Part shown: piece by piece, positions 32,693 through 43,404 of the stretch
Position numbering within the stretch: position 1 is the first letter of the stretch
Layout of the letters: each line of letters begins with the position of its first letter
Source: Falsirhodobacter deserti
Lineage (GTDB): Bacteria > Pseudomonadota > Alphaproteobacteria > Rhodobacterales > Rhodobacteraceae
Length of the DNA: 64,000 nucleotides
Direction: 5' to 3'
Assembly (NCBI RefSeq): GCF_004015795.1
Contig: NZ_ML137218.1
Location: 1,206,311 to 1,270,310 of the forward strand
Notes under the pieces: model-generated
Told to the model about the DNA's origin: nothing
What the model saw: only the letters and a program-made list of their open reading frames with translations
The model's database searches: none
Program-made: the position numbers and the translations under genes

Positions 32693-35407
32693 GTGACCGA
32701 TACCCCCGACATCCCTGACAACGCTGACGAAAATCCGGATCGCGGCCCGCTTACGCCGCAGGTCTCCATCAGCCAGGAGATGCGGACGGCTTATCTTGAT
32801 TACGCGATGAGCGTGATCGTCAGCCGCGCCATCCCCGATCTGCGCGACGGGCTGAAACCGGTGCACCGCCGCATCCTGCACGCGATGAACGAAAGCGGGA
32901 ACGGCCATGACAAGCCCTATCGCAAATCGGCCCGTCCGGTGGGCGACACGATGGGGAAATACCACCCGCATGGCGACAGCGCGATCTATGACGCGCTGGT
33001 GCGGATGGCGCAGCCCTTCTCCATGAGCCTGAAGCTGCTGGACGGCCAAGGCAACTTCGGGTCCATGGACGGCGACAGCGCCGCCGCCATGCGCTATACC
33101 GAGGTGCGGATGGACAAGCCCGCTGCCTTCCTGCTTGCCGATATCGACAAGGACACGGTCGATTTCCAGGACAACTATGACGGCAAGGACCGTGAGCCCA
33201 CGGTTCTGCCGGCCCGTTTCCCCAACATGCTGGTCAACGGCGCAGGCGGCATCGCCGTCGGCATGGCCACGAACATCCCCCCCCACAACCTGGGCGAGGT
33301 GATCGACGGCACGCTGGCCCTGATCGAAAACCCGGACCTGTCGACCGAAGGGCTGATGGAAATCATCCCTGCCCCCGATTTCCCCACGGGCGGCCTGATC
33401 CTTGGCCGGTCGGGCGCGCGCAAGGCCTATCTTGAAGGCCGCGGCTCTGTCATCATCCGCTGCAAGACCCGCGTGGAAGAGGTCCGCAAGGACCGCTATG
33501 CCATCGTCATCGACGAGATTCCCTATCAGGTGAACAAATCCTCGATGATCGAGAAGATCGCAGAGATGGTGCGCGAGAAGAAGATCGAGGGCATCGCGAG
33601 CGTTGCCGACGAATCCGACCGCGTGGGCGTTCGCGTCGTGATCGAACTGAAGCGCGATGCGACGCCGGACGTGGTGCTGAACCAGCTGTGGCGCTTCACG
33701 CCGATGCAAACCTCTTTCGGGTGCAACATGCTGGCGCTGAACGGTGGCCGCCCCGAGCAACTGACGCTGCGCGACTTCCTGACCCACTTCATCACATTCC
33801 GCGAAGATGTCGTTGCCCGCCGCACCGCGTTCGAGCTGAACAAGGCGCGCGAACGCAGCCACATCCTGTGCGGTCTTGCCGTTGCAGTGTCCAACGTGGA
33901 CGAAGTCGTGGCCACGATCCGCGCCTCGGCCGATCCGGCGCAAGCGCGTGAAAAGCTGATGACGCGCCGTTGGCCGGCAGAAGAGATCGCGCCTTATATC
34001 CGCCTGATCGACGATCCGACCCACACGATGAACGATGACGGAACCTACAACCTGTCGGAAGCGCAGGCACGTGCGATCCTTGAATTGCGCCTGCAACGCC
34101 TGACGGCGATGGGTGTCAAGGAAGTCACGGACGAACTTCAGGAACTGGCCGCGAAGATCCGCGACTACCTGGAAATTCTTGGCAGCCGTGATCGCATCAT
34201 GTCCATCATCTCGGACGAACTGCGCGAGGTTCGTGACCTGTTCGCCGTGCCGCGCCGCACGGAAATCGCCGACTGGTCCGGCGACATGGAAGACGAGGAC
34301 CTGATCGAGCGTGAGGACATGGTCGTGACCATCACCTCGGGCGGGTACATCAAGCGCACCCCACTGGCCGAGTTCCGCAGCCAGCGCCGCGGCGGCAAGG
34401 GCCTGTCGTCGATGGCGACAAAGGAAGACGATGTCGTCACCACGCTTTTCGTGGCCAATACTCATGCGCAACTTCTGTTCTTCACGACCGACGGCATGGT
34501 CTACAAGCTGAAGACATGGCGCCTGCCCCTGGCCAGCCGCCAGGCACGTGGCAAGGCCATCGTCAACATCCTGCCGATCCAGCCCGGCATCTCCATCGCG
34601 GCCCTTCTGAAGATCGATGAGCCGGAGGAGGAATGGGACAACCTGCAGCTCGTCTTCGCCACCAGCGAAGGCGATGTGCGGCGTAATGCGCTGTCCGATT
34701 TCACCAACGTGATGCGCAACGGCAAGATCGCGATGAAGCTGCCGGAAAACGTGACGCTGGTGAACGTCCGCGTCACGAGCGAGCAGGACGACGTCATGCT
34801 TGTCACCGCATCGGGCCGCGCGATCCGCTTCCCGTCCACCGATGTGCGGGTGTTCAAGGGCCGCGACTCCACCGGCGTGCGCGGCATCCGCCTGGGCGAG
34901 GATGACAGCGTCGTTTCCATGTCCGTGATCCGGCACTTCGAGGCTGATCCGCAGGAACGCGCCGCTTATCTGAAGATGCGCCGCGCAGCGATGGGCAATT
35001 CAGACGAAACCGAGACCGATGAAGAAGAAGCCGATGCGGGCGAGCTGTCGGTGGCCCGCTATGCCGAGATGTCGGCGGCAGAGGATATCCTGCTGACGAT
35101 CACGGCAAACGGCTCGGGCAAGCTCAGCTCCAGCCACGCCTATCCGGTTCGGGGTCGTGGCGGCATGGGCGTGCGCGCCATCGATAACGGGATGCGCGGC
35201 GGGCCTCTGGTCGCCTCCTTCCCGGTGGAGATGGACGACCAGATCATGCTGGCCACGTCCACCGGCCAGTCCATCCGCGTGCCGGTGGACGGGATCAGCT
35301 TCCGGTCGCGTTCGGCTGGTGGCGTACGGGTGTTCAACACCGCAGCGGGTGAACATGTCGTATCGGTCGCACGGATCGCCGATCAGGGGGATGAGGAGGA
35401 GGGCTGA
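32693..35407 (+). CDS. gyrA: DNA gyrase subunit A
   Basis: A 904-residue type II topoisomerase subunit that introduces negative supercoils with GyrB. The catalytic tyrosine is Y135 (AAMRYTE). The quinolone region reads [10 protein letters not shown] with Ser and Asp at the positions usually changed in resistance (S96, D100), so it looks wild type. The gyrase-defining box QRRGGKG is near residue 564, which excludes ParC. An acidic linker ([10 protein letters not shown]) precedes the last beta-pinwheel blade. The start is GTG at 32693. Its end overlaps the convergent permease gene by 25 bases. Confidence 0.97.
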   Translation: MTDTPDIPDNADENPDRGPLTPQVSISQEMRTAYLDYAMSVIVSRAIPDLRDGLKPVHRRILHAMNESGNGHDKPYRKSARPVGDTMGKYHPHGDSAIYDALVRMAQPFSMSLKLLDGQGNFGSMDGDSAAAMRYTEVRMDKPAAFLLADIDKDTVDFQDNYDGKDREPTVLPARFPNMLVNGAGGIAVGMATNIPPHNLGEVIDGTLALIENPDLSTEGLMEIIPAPDFPTGGLILGRSGARKAYLEGRGSVIIRCKTRVEEVRKDRYAIVIDEIPYQVNKSSMIEKIAEMVREKKIEGIASVADESDRVGVRVVIELKRDATPDVVLNQLWRFTPMQTSFGCNMLALNGGRPEQLTLRDFLTHFITFREDVVARRTAFELNKARERSHILCGLAVAVSNVDEVVATIRASADPAQAREKLMTRRWPAEEIAPYIRLIDDPTHTMNDDGTYNLSEAQARAILELRLQRLTAMGVKEVTDELQELAAKIRDYLEILGSRDRIMSIISDELREVRDLFAVPRRTEIADWSGDMEDEDLIEREDMVVTITSGGYIKRTPLAEFRSQRRGGKGLSSMATKEDDVVTTLFVANTHAQLLFFTTDGMVYKLKTWRLPLASRQARGKAIVNILPIQPGISIAALLKIDEPEEEWDNLQLVFATSEGDVRRNALSDFTNVMRNGKIAMKLPENVTLVNVRVTSEQDDVMLVTASGRAIRFPSTDVRVFKGRDSTGVRGIRLGEDDSVVSMSVIRHFEADPQERAAYLKMRRAAMGNSDETETDEEEADAGELSVARYAEMSAAEDILLTITANGSGKLSSSHAYPVRGRGGMGVRAIDNGMRGGPLVASFPVEMDDQIMLATSTGQSIRVPVDGISFRSRSAGGVRVFNTAAGEHVVSVARIADQGDEEEG

Positions 35408-36393
35408 CCCTCCTCCAGATAATCCGCGATGTAATGCTTGTTCGCGAGCGTCATCACGACCGCCAGGAAGGGCGTTGCCAGCGCAAAGCCCAGAAGGCCG
35501 AACAGGTATCCCAGCATAAGCTGGAACGAGATTGTCAGCGCCGGCGGCAGGGATACCAGTTCCTGCTGCAGGCGCGGCGTCACAAGATAACTCTCAATCG
35601 CCTGCACGAAGATATAAAGCCCGACGATCATCATCGCCGTGTTCATGCCTTGCGACATCCCCAGAAGGATCGCCGGAACCGCCGCCACCACCGGGCCGAT
35701 ATTGGGTACGAAGGTTGCGATGCCAGCCAGAACCGCAAGGATCAGCGCAAGGGGCACACCAAGAACGGTCAGTCCGATAAAGGTCAGCACGCCGATCACC
35801 AGCATGGATCCGAACTGCGCCGTCAGCCATGATCGCAGGGCGGCACCGGAATCCAGCAGCATGCGTTCCGCCCGTGGCCGAAGCTCTGGCGCGACAAGCG
35901 ATTCCATGCCGCGACGATAGATGCCGGGCGAGATCGCCAGATAGATGCCGATAAACGCCACGAGGAACATGTTCCCGAGGATCCCGACCGTTGAGGAGAC
36001 GGTCGCAAGAGCGCCCATGCCACTGGGGATCATGCTTTCGAAATCCACCCGCTGACTGACCTGCTGCATCCACGGATTCTCGTTCAGCAACTGCTCCAGC
36101 CGGTCGATGGCCGAAGGCAGCTGCGTGATAAGCTGGCCGAACTGTTCGAACAGCGCCTGCGATGCGCTGGTAAAGAACAGCAAGATCAGAATCGCGATCA
36201 GCAGCGAAAAGACAAGCAGCCCCCAGCCACCGCCAATTCCCGTCTTCCGGCCGATCCATGCGCCTGATCCGCGCAGGAACACGGCAACCAGAATGCCTGC
36301 AAAGATCAGCAGTGGAACCTGCGGCGCGAACAGGATGACCAAAAACACGACCGCTGCGATCAGCAGCACCGAAATCCAGCCGCGTGTTGTCAT
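35383..36393 (-). CDS. AI-2E family (PerM/YhhT-like) membrane protein
   Basis: A 336-residue inner-membrane protein with about eight hydrophobic segments and the conserved [19 protein letters not shown] region near the C-terminus. Members include putative autoinducer-2 exporters, Na/H antiporters and permeases, so the substrate is unknown. It is divergent from trmFO and convergent with gyrA, overlapping the gyrA 3' end by 25 bases. The C-terminus is a short Ser-rich tail encoded within that overlap. Confidence 0.85.
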   Translation of the reverse strand: MTTRGWISVLLIAAVVFLVILFAPQVPLLIFAGILVAVFLRGSGAWIGRKTGIGGGWGLLVFSLLIAILILLFFTSASQALFEQFGQLITQLPSAIDRLEQLLNENPWMQQVSQRVDFESMIPSGMGALATVSSTVGILGNMFLVAFIGIYLAISPGIYRRGMESLVAPELRPRAERMLLDSGAALRSWLTAQFGSMLVIGVLTFIGLTVLGVPLALILAVLAGIATFVPNIGPVVAAVPAILLGMSQGMNTAMMIVGLYIFVQAIESYLVTPRLQQELVSLPPALTISFQLMLGYLFGLLGFALATPFLAVVMTLANKHYIADYLEEGQPSSSSP

Positions 36394-36489
36394 CCCTCTG
36401 ATACCTCTTCATCTTTTGCTGTTGGAACGTGCGGCGGCCCCGGGGGGTTCCGGCTTCCAGAATCCTGCGGCGCAGAGTAAGACAAGGGC

Positions 36490-37824
36490 ATGACAAAGCA
36501 ACTTCATATCGTCGGCGGCGGCATGGCCGGATCCGAAGCCGCATGGCAGGCCGCGCAAATGGGCGTCCCTGTCGTCTTGCACGAAATGCGCCCACAAGTC
36601 GGCACCTTCGCCCATCGCACCGGCAGCTTCGCCGAGATGGTCTGCTCCAACTCTTTCCGCTCGGATGATGATGAACGGAACGCGGTGGGCCTGTTGCACT
36701 GGGAAATGCGCGCGGCGGACGGGCTGATCATGCAAACGGCGGCAGCCCATCGCCTGCCCGCCGGCGGCGCGCTGGCCGTTGACCGCGATCCCTTCGCCGA
36801 AGATGTGACTGCCCGCCTTCGCAGCCACCCCCTCATCACGGTGGCCGAGGGCGAGGTGACCGAGCTTCCAGCCGATGGCCAGTGGATCTTCGCGACCGGC
36901 CCGCTCACCTCGCCCGCGCTGGCCGAGGCGATCGGCAAGGTGACGGGCGCCCAAAGCCTTGCCTTCTTCGACGCCATCGCCCCCATCGTTTATGCCGACA
37001 CGGTGGACATGACCATCGCGTGGCGCCAGTCCCGCTATGACAAGGGTGAAACGGAGGAGGAGCGGACGGCCTACCTCAACTGTCCGATGACCAAGGCCGA
37101 ATACGAGGCATTCATCGACGCAATGATGGCCGCCGACAAGGCCGAGTTCCGCGAAGGTGAGACGGCAGGCTATTTCGATGGCTGCCTTCCGATCGAGGTG
37201 ATGGCCGAACGGGGCCGCGAAACGCCGCGCCACGGGCCGATGAAACCCGTGGGCCTGACAAACCCGCACAAGCCCGAGGAAAAGCCCTATGCCGTGGTGC
37301 AGCTGCGCCGCGACAACAAGCTGGGTACGCTTTACAACATCGTCGGCTTCCAGACGAAAATGAAGTATGGCGCACAGACAGAAGTGTTCCGCATGATCCC
37401 GGGCCTGCAGGATGCGAAGTTCGCGCGGCTTGGTGGCATTCATCGCAACACCTTCCTGAACTCCCCCACATTGCTGGATGACCGGATGCGCCTGCGTGCG
37501 CAGCCCAATATCCGCTTTGCCGGTCAGGTCACGGGTGTTGAAGGGTACGTGGAAAGCGCGGCGATGGGCCTGCTGGCCGGCCGCATGGCCGCGGCAGAGA
37601 TTCTTGGCCGGGACCTGCCCCCGCCGCCGCCGGAAACGGCAACGGGCGCATTGATCACCCACATCACCGGCGGGGCCGAGGCGAAGACCTTCCAGCCGAT
37701 GAACGTGAACTTCGGCCTGTTCCCCCCGATCGAGGCGAAGGGCGGCCGCCGCGGGCGCAAGGACCGCTACAAGGCCTATACCGACCGCGCCAAGGAAGCG
37801 TTCGGCGCATGGCTGGCTATGTAA
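36490..37824 (+). CDS. trmFO: Folate-dependent tRNA (uracil-5-)-methyltransferase TrmFO
   Basis: A 444-residue FAD enzyme that methylates U54 in the T-loop of tRNA using methylene-tetrahydrofolate. The FAD-binding motif [11 protein letters not shown] starts at residue 9, HEMRP and CSNSFRSDD follow, and the C-terminal half has GGIHRNTF and [13 protein letters not shown], all typical of TrmFO rather than MnmG. It overlaps gluQ by 16 bases, pairing two tRNA-modification genes in one unit. Confidence 0.95.
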   Translation: MTKQLHIVGGGMAGSEAAWQAAQMGVPVVLHEMRPQVGTFAHRTGSFAEMVCSNSFRSDDDERNAVGLLHWEMRAADGLIMQTAAAHRLPAGGALAVDRDPFAEDVTARLRSHPLITVAEGEVTELPADGQWIFATGPLTSPALAEAIGKVTGAQSLAFFDAIAPIVYADTVDMTIAWRQSRYDKGETEEERTAYLNCPMTKAEYEAFIDAMMAADKAEFREGETAGYFDGCLPIEVMAERGRETPRHGPMKPVGLTNPHKPEEKPYAVVQLRRDNKLGTLYNIVGFQTKMKYGAQTEVFRMIPGLQDAKFARLGGIHRNTFLNSPTLLDDRMRLRAQPNIRFAGQVTGVEGYVESAAMGLLAGRMAAAEILGRDLPPPPPETATGALITHITGGAEAKTFQPMNVNFGLFPPIEAKGGRRGRKDRYKAYTDRAKEAFGAWLAM

Positions 37825-38639
37825 CGCGGTTCGCCCCGTCGCCGACGGGGCCGCTGCATCTGGGGCATGCCTTTTCGGCACTGACCGCATGGCAGCGCGC
37901 AGGGGACGCAGGGGGCATCGCGCTGCTGCGGATCGAGGATCTCGACCGCTCCCGCGCCCGCGCGGCGTGGGAGGAGCAGATATTCGAAGACCTGCGCTGG
38001 CTGGGCCTGGACTGGCCAAAGCCCGTGCTGCGCCAGTCGGACCGGCAGGCGGCCTATGACGCCGCACTGGCGCGGCTTGCACCCTTCACCTATCCCTGCC
38101 GCTGCACCCGTGCCGATATCCGCGCGGCGCTGAACGCCCCGCAGGAAGGCGCGATGGGACCGGACGGGCTGATCTATCCCGGCACGTGTCGCCATCGCAG
38201 CATGAACGAGGCCGGGCCGGAGGATACGATCCGGCTTGATATGGCCAAGGCGATGCAGGGAGTTGCGGTTTCCTTCACCGAAACGGGCCTGCAGGCGGGG
38301 CAATTCAGATACGATGCAAACCATATGGTGCAGCAGGTGGGGGACGTGATCCTGTCGCGCCGCGGCATGGGCGCGGCCTATCATCTGGCCGTAGTTGTGG
38401 ATGACGCGCATCAGGGCGTGACCGAGGCGGTGCGCGGCGCGGACCTGTTCGATGCCACGCCCATCCATGCACTCCTGGTGCGGCTTCTGGGCCTGCCAGA
38501 GGTGCGATACCATCACCACCGTCTGATACGCGACGATCAGGGGCGCAGGCTTGCCAAGCGCGATGATGCCCGCGCCATCGCCACGTTCCGACAAGAGGGC
38601 GCAACGCCCGATGATATCCGCCGCATGGTGGGGCTCTAG
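37809..38639 (+). CDS. gluQ: Glutamyl-Q tRNA(Asp) synthetase
   Basis: A 276-residue paralogue of glutamyl-tRNA synthetase without an anticodon-binding domain; it attaches glutamate to queuosine in tRNA-Asp. The start has [19 protein letters not shown] with the HIGH-type HLGH at about residues 17-20, and the cysteines of the zinc site are seen in YPCRCTR and GTCR. The KMSKS-like segment reads LAKRDDA. Its TAG is interleaved with the stop of the convergent acyltransferase gene (CTAG). Confidence 0.93.
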   Translation: MAGYVTRFAPSPTGPLHLGHAFSALTAWQRAGDAGGIALLRIEDLDRSRARAAWEEQIFEDLRWLGLDWPKPVLRQSDRQAAYDAALARLAPFTYPCRCTRADIRAALNAPQEGAMGPDGLIYPGTCRHRSMNEAGPEDTIRLDMAKAMQGVAVSFTETGLQAGQFRYDANHMVQQVGDVILSRRGMGAAYHLAVVVDDAHQGVTEAVRGADLFDATPIHALLVRLLGLPEVRYHHHRLIRDDQGRRLAKRDDARAIATFRQEGATPDDIRRMVGL

Positions 38640-39352
38640 GTCGCGATCGCGCGCAGCATGCTGGCACGGGCCGCAGGGATCGCCTTGATCTCCAGCCCCG
38701 TGAAGACGTGCAGCGTGTTCATCTGTCGGTCTACCACCGCGTGGTCCGAAACCCAGCCCCCCATCACCAGATAGCTGCGAAGCAGGGGCGGCATCGCGCG
38801 CAGGGCCTTCTGCATGTCGGGCCGGTGGTCGCGCAGGCGGCGGGCAAAGCGGAACACCCTTGGGGCTTTCACACGCGGCAGCCAGCGCTTTGGTGCAAGG
38901 TGCCCCTGCCGCAGCAGTGCAAAGCTGTCCTGATACATCTCCGGCTCCACCCCGCGGAAGGACGAACAGCCGAACAAAAGCTGCGCGTCCGAGGAGGAGA
39001 CATATCTTGCCATAGCGCCCCATGCGATCCGCAGGATATCCGGGTCCCGCCGCTCGGGCGCCACGCAGAAGCGGCCCATCTCGATCATGGTGCCGTCAAA
39101 GCCGTTCAGGCCCGCCAAGCCATAGAACTGCGCCGAATAACTGCGGTCGATCTGTCCCGGCGGCAGGCGCAGCAGGCGATAGCAGGCAACAAGCTCCTCG
39201 CCCTCCTCGATCAGGATATGGGTGCAGATGTCGTCAAAGGCGTCGCAGTCAGGCTCTGCCAAGCCGAAGGCACGCGTCCGCAGGGCCTGTGCGCGGGCGA
39301 TATCGCCAGATCCGGCGGCCTCGCGTGCCCTGTACCGTCCACGAACCAGCAT
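38636..39352 (-). CDS. olsB: OlsB-like ornithine N-acyltransferase (GNAT-related)
   Basis: A 238-residue member of the hemolysin-type acyltransferase family that includes OlsB, which transfers a 3-hydroxyacyl chain from ACP to ornithine as the first step of ornithine lipid synthesis. The core shows LRTRAFG, DDICTHILIEE, MIEMGRFCVAPERRDPDILRIAW and LLFGCSSFRG. The ATG at 39352 follows a perfect AAGGAGG. The partner olsA is not adjacent. A near-perfect palindrome lies in the divergent region shared with msrB. Confidence 0.78.
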   Translation of the reverse strand: MLVRGRYRAREAAGSGDIARAQALRTRAFGLAEPDCDAFDDICTHILIEEGEELVACYRLLRLPPGQIDRSYSAQFYGLAGLNGFDGTMIEMGRFCVAPERRDPDILRIAWGAMARYVSSSDAQLLFGCSSFRGVEPEMYQDSFALLRQGHLAPKRWLPRVKAPRVFRFARRLRDHRPDMQKALRAMPPLLRSYLVMGGWVSDHAVVDRQMNTLHVFTGLEIKAIPAARASMLRAIAT

Positions 39353-39403
39353 CCCGTCCTCCTTGGAGTTCCCTCCGCGCTTGCCTACATAATGCTTCAA
39401 CAG

Positions 39404-39424
39404 GTCATGCCTTCAAGGCGTGAC
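39404..39424. promoter_or_regulatory. Near-perfect 21-base palindrome between olsB and msrB
   Basis: GTCATGCCTT (39404-39413), a central C, and AAGGCGTGAC (39415-39424) pair over 9 of 10 positions. It sits midway in the 100-base divergent region, close to a plausible minus-strand -35 (TTGAAG), so it is a candidate operator for either gene. Confidence 0.4.
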
Positions 39425-39452
39425 GCCCGTGCGACAGCTTCAGGAGATGCAG

Positions 39453-39848
39453 ATGGTCGAAAAAATCATCAAAAGCGATGCCGATTGGCGCGAACAACTG
39501 ACCGACGAGCAATATCGGGTGACGCGCAAGCACGGCACCGAACGCCCCGGCAGCCACGAGGATCTGCCAACCGAGGCCGGAACCTTCACCTGCATCTGCT
39601 GCGGTGCCCCCTTGTTCGAACAGGAAACGAAGTTTGAAAGCCATTGCGGCTGGCCCTCGTTCTATGCCCCGGCAGATGAAGAAACTGTAGGCATGTCACG
39701 TGATGATTCTTTCGGAATGCAGCGGATCGAAGTTCACTGCAACCGCTGCGATGCCCATCTGGGGCATGTCTTTCCCGACGGGCCGCAGCCGACAGGCCTG
39801 CGTTACTGCATCAACGGTGTGGCGTTGAATTTCGCACCGAAGGATTAA
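39453..39848 (+). CDS. msrB: Peptide-methionine (R)-S-oxide reductase
   Basis: A 131-residue MsrB that repairs methionine-R-sulfoxide. Zinc cysteines are visible as CICC near residue 46 and CNRC near 95, the substrate pocket as CGWPSF, and the catalytic cysteine in RYCINGVALNF near the C-terminus. The ATG at 39453 is preferred because the AGGAG at 39442-39446 is then correctly spaced; an ATG 6 bases earlier directly abuts it. Its stop is interleaved with that of bamE (TTAA). Confidence 0.95.
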   Translation: MVEKIIKSDADWREQLTDEQYRVTRKHGTERPGSHEDLPTEAGTFTCICCGAPLFEQETKFESHCGWPSFYAPADEETVGMSRDDSFGMQRIEVHCNRCDAHLGHVFPDGPQPTGLRYCINGVALNFAPKD

Positions 39849-40306
39849 TCGTCGATCACCTGGTCGGCCCGCATGCGGCCGACCGATCCGAACAACTGGC
39901 GCAGGAAGGTGCTGCCTTCGATCCCGCTGTTGGTCACGCGGCGCGACAAGGGAACGATGCGCCCCTGCTCCAGCCCGAAGCGTTCGACATTGCTGACGCG
40001 GCCCTGGCCGTCGAAGCTGATCGCCACCACCTCGCGGTCCACTTCCTTGCGGGAAAGGCCGAACGTGCGGAAGCGGCTTTGGATGTAATACCAGCCGTTT
40101 TCGTTCAAAAGCGCCGTGGTGGCCGGACGGCCGACGGCCTCTGCCACCTGGTCACGCGTTGCGCCGATCTGGATGGATGCAAGATCCTGATCCATCGGGA
40201 CATAGCCGTGGTTGCGATAGATCGGGGCACAGGCGACCACGGATATCAGGGCAAGCCCGGCAACCGTGTTGCGAAGCAATGCCAATTTACGTGCTGCCAA
40301 AGCCAT
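39845..40306 (-). CDS. bamE: Outer membrane assembly lipoprotein BamE (SmpA/OmlA)
   Basis: A 153-residue lipoprotein with a signal sequence ending in the lipobox VVAC at about residues 23-26. The SmpA/OmlA domain follows, with the typical IQIGATRDQVAEAVGRPA segment. It belongs to the BAM complex that inserts beta-barrel proteins in the outer membrane. The start at 40306 has AAGGGGTG upstream. It is divergent from yceD, the usual arrangement in this bacterial group. Confidence 0.9.
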   Translation of the reverse strand: MALAARKLALLRNTVAGLALISVVACAPIYRNHGYVPMDQDLASIQIGATRDQVAEAVGRPATTALLNENGWYYIQSRFRTFGLSRKEVDREVVAISFDGQGRVSNVERFGLEQGRIVPLSRRVTNSGIEGSTFLRQLFGSVGRMRADQVIDD

Positions 40307-40395
40307 GCCCACCCCTTGCCTTGCGGGCCGTGGGCCCATATCGACCATTGGCTTAACAGAAGGCAGCGCCCCTGTTCAAGAAAGGAAGCGCACAG

Positions 40396-40941
40396 ATGCA
40401 CGACGAACCGCAGAACCACATCCTTCGCGTTGCGACCCTGCCCACCCGCAAGCCGCACCGCTTCCGACTGCGCCCCACCGACGCGGAACTGCGCCGCATG
40501 GCACAGGATCTGAAGATCACCTCCATCTCCGGCCTTGTGTTCGAAGGGGATATCCGCGCCGAAGGCCGTGAAGACTTCCGGCTGGAGGGAAAATTGAAGG
40601 CGGTGGTGGAACAGCCCTGCGTTGTCACGCTGGCCCCGGTGAAAACGCGGATCGACACCCGGCTTCACCGCAAATACATCGCCCGCTTCACCACCCCCAT
40701 GGCCGACGAGGCCGAGATGCCGGAGGACGACACGCAGGAACCCCTGCCCGAGGTGATCGACCTGCTGGCGGTTGCTTCAGAAGAGCTGGCCCTGTCGCTT
40801 CCGCTTTACCCGCGGGCCGAAGGGGCCGAACTGGGCGAGGCTGTTTTCGCCCCTCCGGGAGCGGAACCGTTGAAAGATGCCGATCTTCGCCCTTTTGCCG
40901 GGCTTCAGGCCTTGAAAGACAAGCTGAAGGATGGCAATTAG
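40396..40941 (+). CDS. yceD: YceD family protein (DUF177)
   Basis: A 181-residue DUF177/YceD protein. The family is associated with large-subunit ribosomal RNA accumulation, and the gene nearly always sits before rpmF, as it does here. Visible features are the internal LEGKLKAVVEQPC segment, an acidic central stretch and the C-terminal PFAGLQALKDKLK motif. It ends 150 bases before rpmF, so rpmF may also have its own promoter. Confidence 0.88.
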   Translation: MHDEPQNHILRVATLPTRKPHRFRLRPTDAELRRMAQDLKITSISGLVFEGDIRAEGREDFRLEGKLKAVVEQPCVVTLAPVKTRIDTRLHRKYIARFTTPMADEAEMPEDDTQEPLPEVIDLLAVASEELALSLPLYPRAEGAELGEAVFAPPGAEPLKDADLRPFAGLQALKDKLKDGN

Positions 40942-40957
40942 GCGCGAGGATTGGGGC

Positions 40958-40985
40958 TTGCATCGCGAGAAGATTTCGCTATGTT
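40958..40985 (+). promoter_or_regulatory. Candidate promoter of rpmF-plsX-fabH
   Basis: TTGCAT (40958-40963) and TATGTT (40980-40985) are separated by 16 bases in the yceD-rpmF gap. Roughly 100 bases of leader follow, containing GGGG-CCGCGT-CCCC at about 41056-41069, shortly before the rpmF start. The leader might be a ribosomal-protein control region, but nothing specific is recognised. Confidence 0.35.
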
Positions 40986-41091
40986 CCGCGCCTCATCGAA
41001 CAGGTAATCGCTCCCTTCGCATTTGCGGCGGTTGTCGGTTTCAAAGGTAACACAAGGGGCCGCGTCCCCTCATAAAGCTGAGGTCGAGACA

Positions 41092-41298
41092 ATGGCTGTC
41101 CCGCAGAACCGCGTCACGAAATCCCGCCGCAACATGCGCCGTTCGCATGATGCACTCGTTGCCGGCAACCCGGCAGAGTGCTCCAACTGCGGCGAACTGA
41201 AGCGCCCGCACCACGTTTGCGGCGCTTGCGGCCACTATGATTCGCGCGAAGTCGTCGCAACGTCGACCGACGTCGATCTGGACGACGACGCGGCATAA
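41092..41298 (+). CDS. rpmF: 50S ribosomal protein L32
   Basis: A 68-residue bL32 protein starting [17 protein letters not shown]. The zinc-ribbon cysteines are visible as CSNCG and CGACG at about residues 28-31 and 43-46. The C-terminal acidic tail is common in alphaproteobacteria. It is followed after 26 bases by plsX, the conserved link between ribosome and lipid synthesis. Confidence 0.97.
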   Translation: MAVPQNRVTKSRRNMRRSHDALVAGNPAECSNCGELKRPHHVCGACGHYDSREVVATSTDVDLDDDAA

Positions 41299-41324
41299 GC
41301 CGCGCCCTCGCGCCGATTTTTCCG

Positions 41325-42431
41325 ATGTCGCTCGAAACGAAGACCCCGGCGATCGGCGCAACGCGTAAGATCGTCATATCGGTCGACGCCATGGGCGGCG
41401 ATCGGGGTCCGGCTGCCGTTGTGGCCGGACTTGTCGCATCTGCCGAGAAGAACCCTGAAATCAACTTCATCGTCCATGGCGATGAGGGTGAGATCAGGCG
41501 TCTTCTTGATAAGCGCAAGACGCTGGCAGGGCGCTATGAAGTTCGTCACGCCCCCCGCGTCGTGACGATGCAAGACAAGCCAAGCCAAGTGATGCGCAGC
41601 GGTCAGGACACCTCGATGTGGTCCACGATCGAATCCGTTCGCTTGGGCGAGGCGCATGCGGCCGTTTCCTGCGGCAATACCGGCGCGCTCATGGCTGTGT
41701 CCATGCTGCGCCTGCGCAAGATCCCGGGCGTGAACCGCCCCGCGATCGCGGCCCTTTGGCCTTCTCGCAATCCCGGCGGCTTCAATGTCATCCTCGACGT
41801 CGGTGCCGATGTGCGCGCCGATTCCGAAGACCTGCTTCAATATGGTCTGATGGGCGCATCCTATGCCCGAAACGGGATGGATCTTCAGCGCCCCCGCGTC
41901 GGCCTGCTGAATGTCGGCACGGAAGAACACAAGGGCCGCCCCGGCATGAAAGAGGCCTATGACCTCATGGCGGCCAATGCCGAGGGCGGCAGCTATGACT
42001 TTGTTGGCTTCGTGGAGGGTGGAGACATCCCCGCCGATCGCTGCGACGTGATCGTGACTGACGGTTTCACCGGAAACATCGCCATCAAGACGGGCGAAGG
42101 CACTGCCAAGATCATCTCGGACTTCCTGCGCGACGCGTTCCGCGCGACGTTCCTGTCCAAGATGGCGGCGGTTCTCGCTCTTGCTTCGTTGAAACGCCTG
42201 CAGAAGCGGATCGACCCGCGCCGCGTGAACGGCGGCGTTTTCCTTGGCCTGAATGGCACGGTCGTGAAAAGCCACGGTGCGGCGGATGCCACGGGTGTAT
42301 CCTCGGCCATCAAGCTGGCGTTCCAGCTTGCCAAGTCCGGATTCAATGACCGGTTGGCAGCGCAGGTTGCTTCGGCCGCTGCGGCAGTGCAGGATGCCGC
42401 GATAATCACGAAGGACGGAACCACCGGATGA
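41325..42431 (+). CDS. plsX: Phosphate acyltransferase PlsX
   Basis: A 368-residue enzyme that converts acyl-ACP to acyl-phosphate at the start of phospholipid synthesis. Characteristic segments are SVDAMGGDRGP near the N-terminus, SCGNTGALMA, NVGTEEHKG and VTDGFTGNIAIKTGEG. It overlaps fabH by four bases (ATGA). Confidence 0.96.
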   Translation: MSLETKTPAIGATRKIVISVDAMGGDRGPAAVVAGLVASAEKNPEINFIVHGDEGEIRRLLDKRKTLAGRYEVRHAPRVVTMQDKPSQVMRSGQDTSMWSTIESVRLGEAHAAVSCGNTGALMAVSMLRLRKIPGVNRPAIAALWPSRNPGGFNVILDVGADVRADSEDLLQYGLMGASYARNGMDLQRPRVGLLNVGTEEHKGRPGMKEAYDLMAANAEGGSYDFVGFVEGGDIPADRCDVIVTDGFTGNIAIKTGEGTAKIISDFLRDAFRATFLSKMAAVLALASLKRLQKRIDPRRVNGGVFLGLNGTVVKSHGAADATGVSSAIKLAFQLAKSGFNDRLAAQVASAAAAVQDAAIITKDGTTG

Positions 42432-43384
42432 CTTTGCGTGCCGTTGTCAAAGGCGTCGGGCACTATTTGCCCGAACGTGTCGTTCCCAACTCGGAGTTCG
42501 AAGCGCGGATCGATACCTCGGATGAATGGATCCGCAGCCGCACCGGGATCGAACGGCGCCACATCGTTGCCGAAGGGCAAACGACGACGGATATCGCTGC
42601 GCGCGCCGCGCGTGCGGCTTTGGCCGATGCCGGACTGACTGTTGCCGATATCGACGCGCTGATCGTCGCCACCTCCACCCCCGATCTGACCTTCCCCTCT
42701 GTCGCCTCCATGGTTCAGGGAGAGTTGGGGATGGAGCAAGGCTTCGCGTTCGACGTTCAGGCGGTGTGCGCCGGCTTCATCTTCGCGCTGACCAATGCAG
42801 ACGGTCTGATCCGTTCGGGTCAGGCGAACCGCGTGCTGGTCATCGGAGCCGAGACATTCTCGCGCCTGATGGACTGGGAAGACCGGACAACCTCGGTCCT
42901 GTTCGGCGACGGTGCGGGCGCGCTGGTGCTGGAGGGTGCCGAAGGCGAACGGGGCATTCTGGCCTCCGACCTGCACAGCGACGGGCGCTTCCGTGATCTG
43001 CTTTACGTTGATGGCGGCACCTCCACCGGTACAACCGGCCACCTGAAGATGCAGGGGCGCGAGATTTTCCGCCACGCGGTGGAAAAGCTGGCCGCAACTG
43101 CCCATACCTCGCTGGAGAAGGCGGGCCTGTCGGCAGATGATGTAGACTGGATCGTGCCGCATCAGGCCAACCTGCGCATCATCAGCGCGACGGCCCAACG
43201 CATGGGCCTTCCGATGGAAAAGGTTGTGGTGACCGTTCAGGATCACGGCAACACGTCTGCCGCCTCCATCCCGCTTGCGCTTTCCGTCGGCAAGGAACGT
43301 GGGCAGATCAAGCAGGGCGATGTTGTGGTGACCGAAGCGATCGGCGGCGGCCTTGCCTGGGGATCAGCCGTCATTCGCTGGTAA
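42428..43384 (+). CDS. fabH: 3-oxoacyl-ACP synthase III
   Basis: A 318-residue condensing enzyme that starts fatty-acid synthesis from acetyl-CoA and malonyl-ACP. The catalytic triad is visible as C114 (VQAVCAGF), H245 (VPHQAN) and N275 (HGNTSAASIP). It is translationally coupled to plsX and followed by a hairpin-rich gap before ihfA. Confidence 0.97.
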   Translation: MTLRAVVKGVGHYLPERVVPNSEFEARIDTSDEWIRSRTGIERRHIVAEGQTTTDIAARAARAALADAGLTVADIDALIVATSTPDLTFPSVASMVQGELGMEQGFAFDVQAVCAGFIFALTNADGLIRSGQANRVLVIGAETFSRLMDWEDRTTSVLFGDGAGALVLEGAEGERGILASDLHSDGRFRDLLYVDGGTSTGTTGHLKMQGREIFRHAVEKLAATAHTSLEKAGLSADDVDWIVPHQANLRIISATAQRMGLPMEKVVVTVQDHGNTSAASIPLALSVGKERGQIKQGDVVVTEAIGGGLAWGSAVIRW

Positions 43385-43404
43385 GACAACCTGAGGTTGT
43401 TTGC

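Noticed and set aside
32618-34936. A very long open frame antisense to gyrA, and similar long antisense frames at 49459-51564, 26761-28602 and 2115-4142
   Set aside because: These arise from high GC at third codon positions opposite strongly conserved genes. Their translations are low-complexity and match no family, while the opposite strand encodes complete recognisable proteins.
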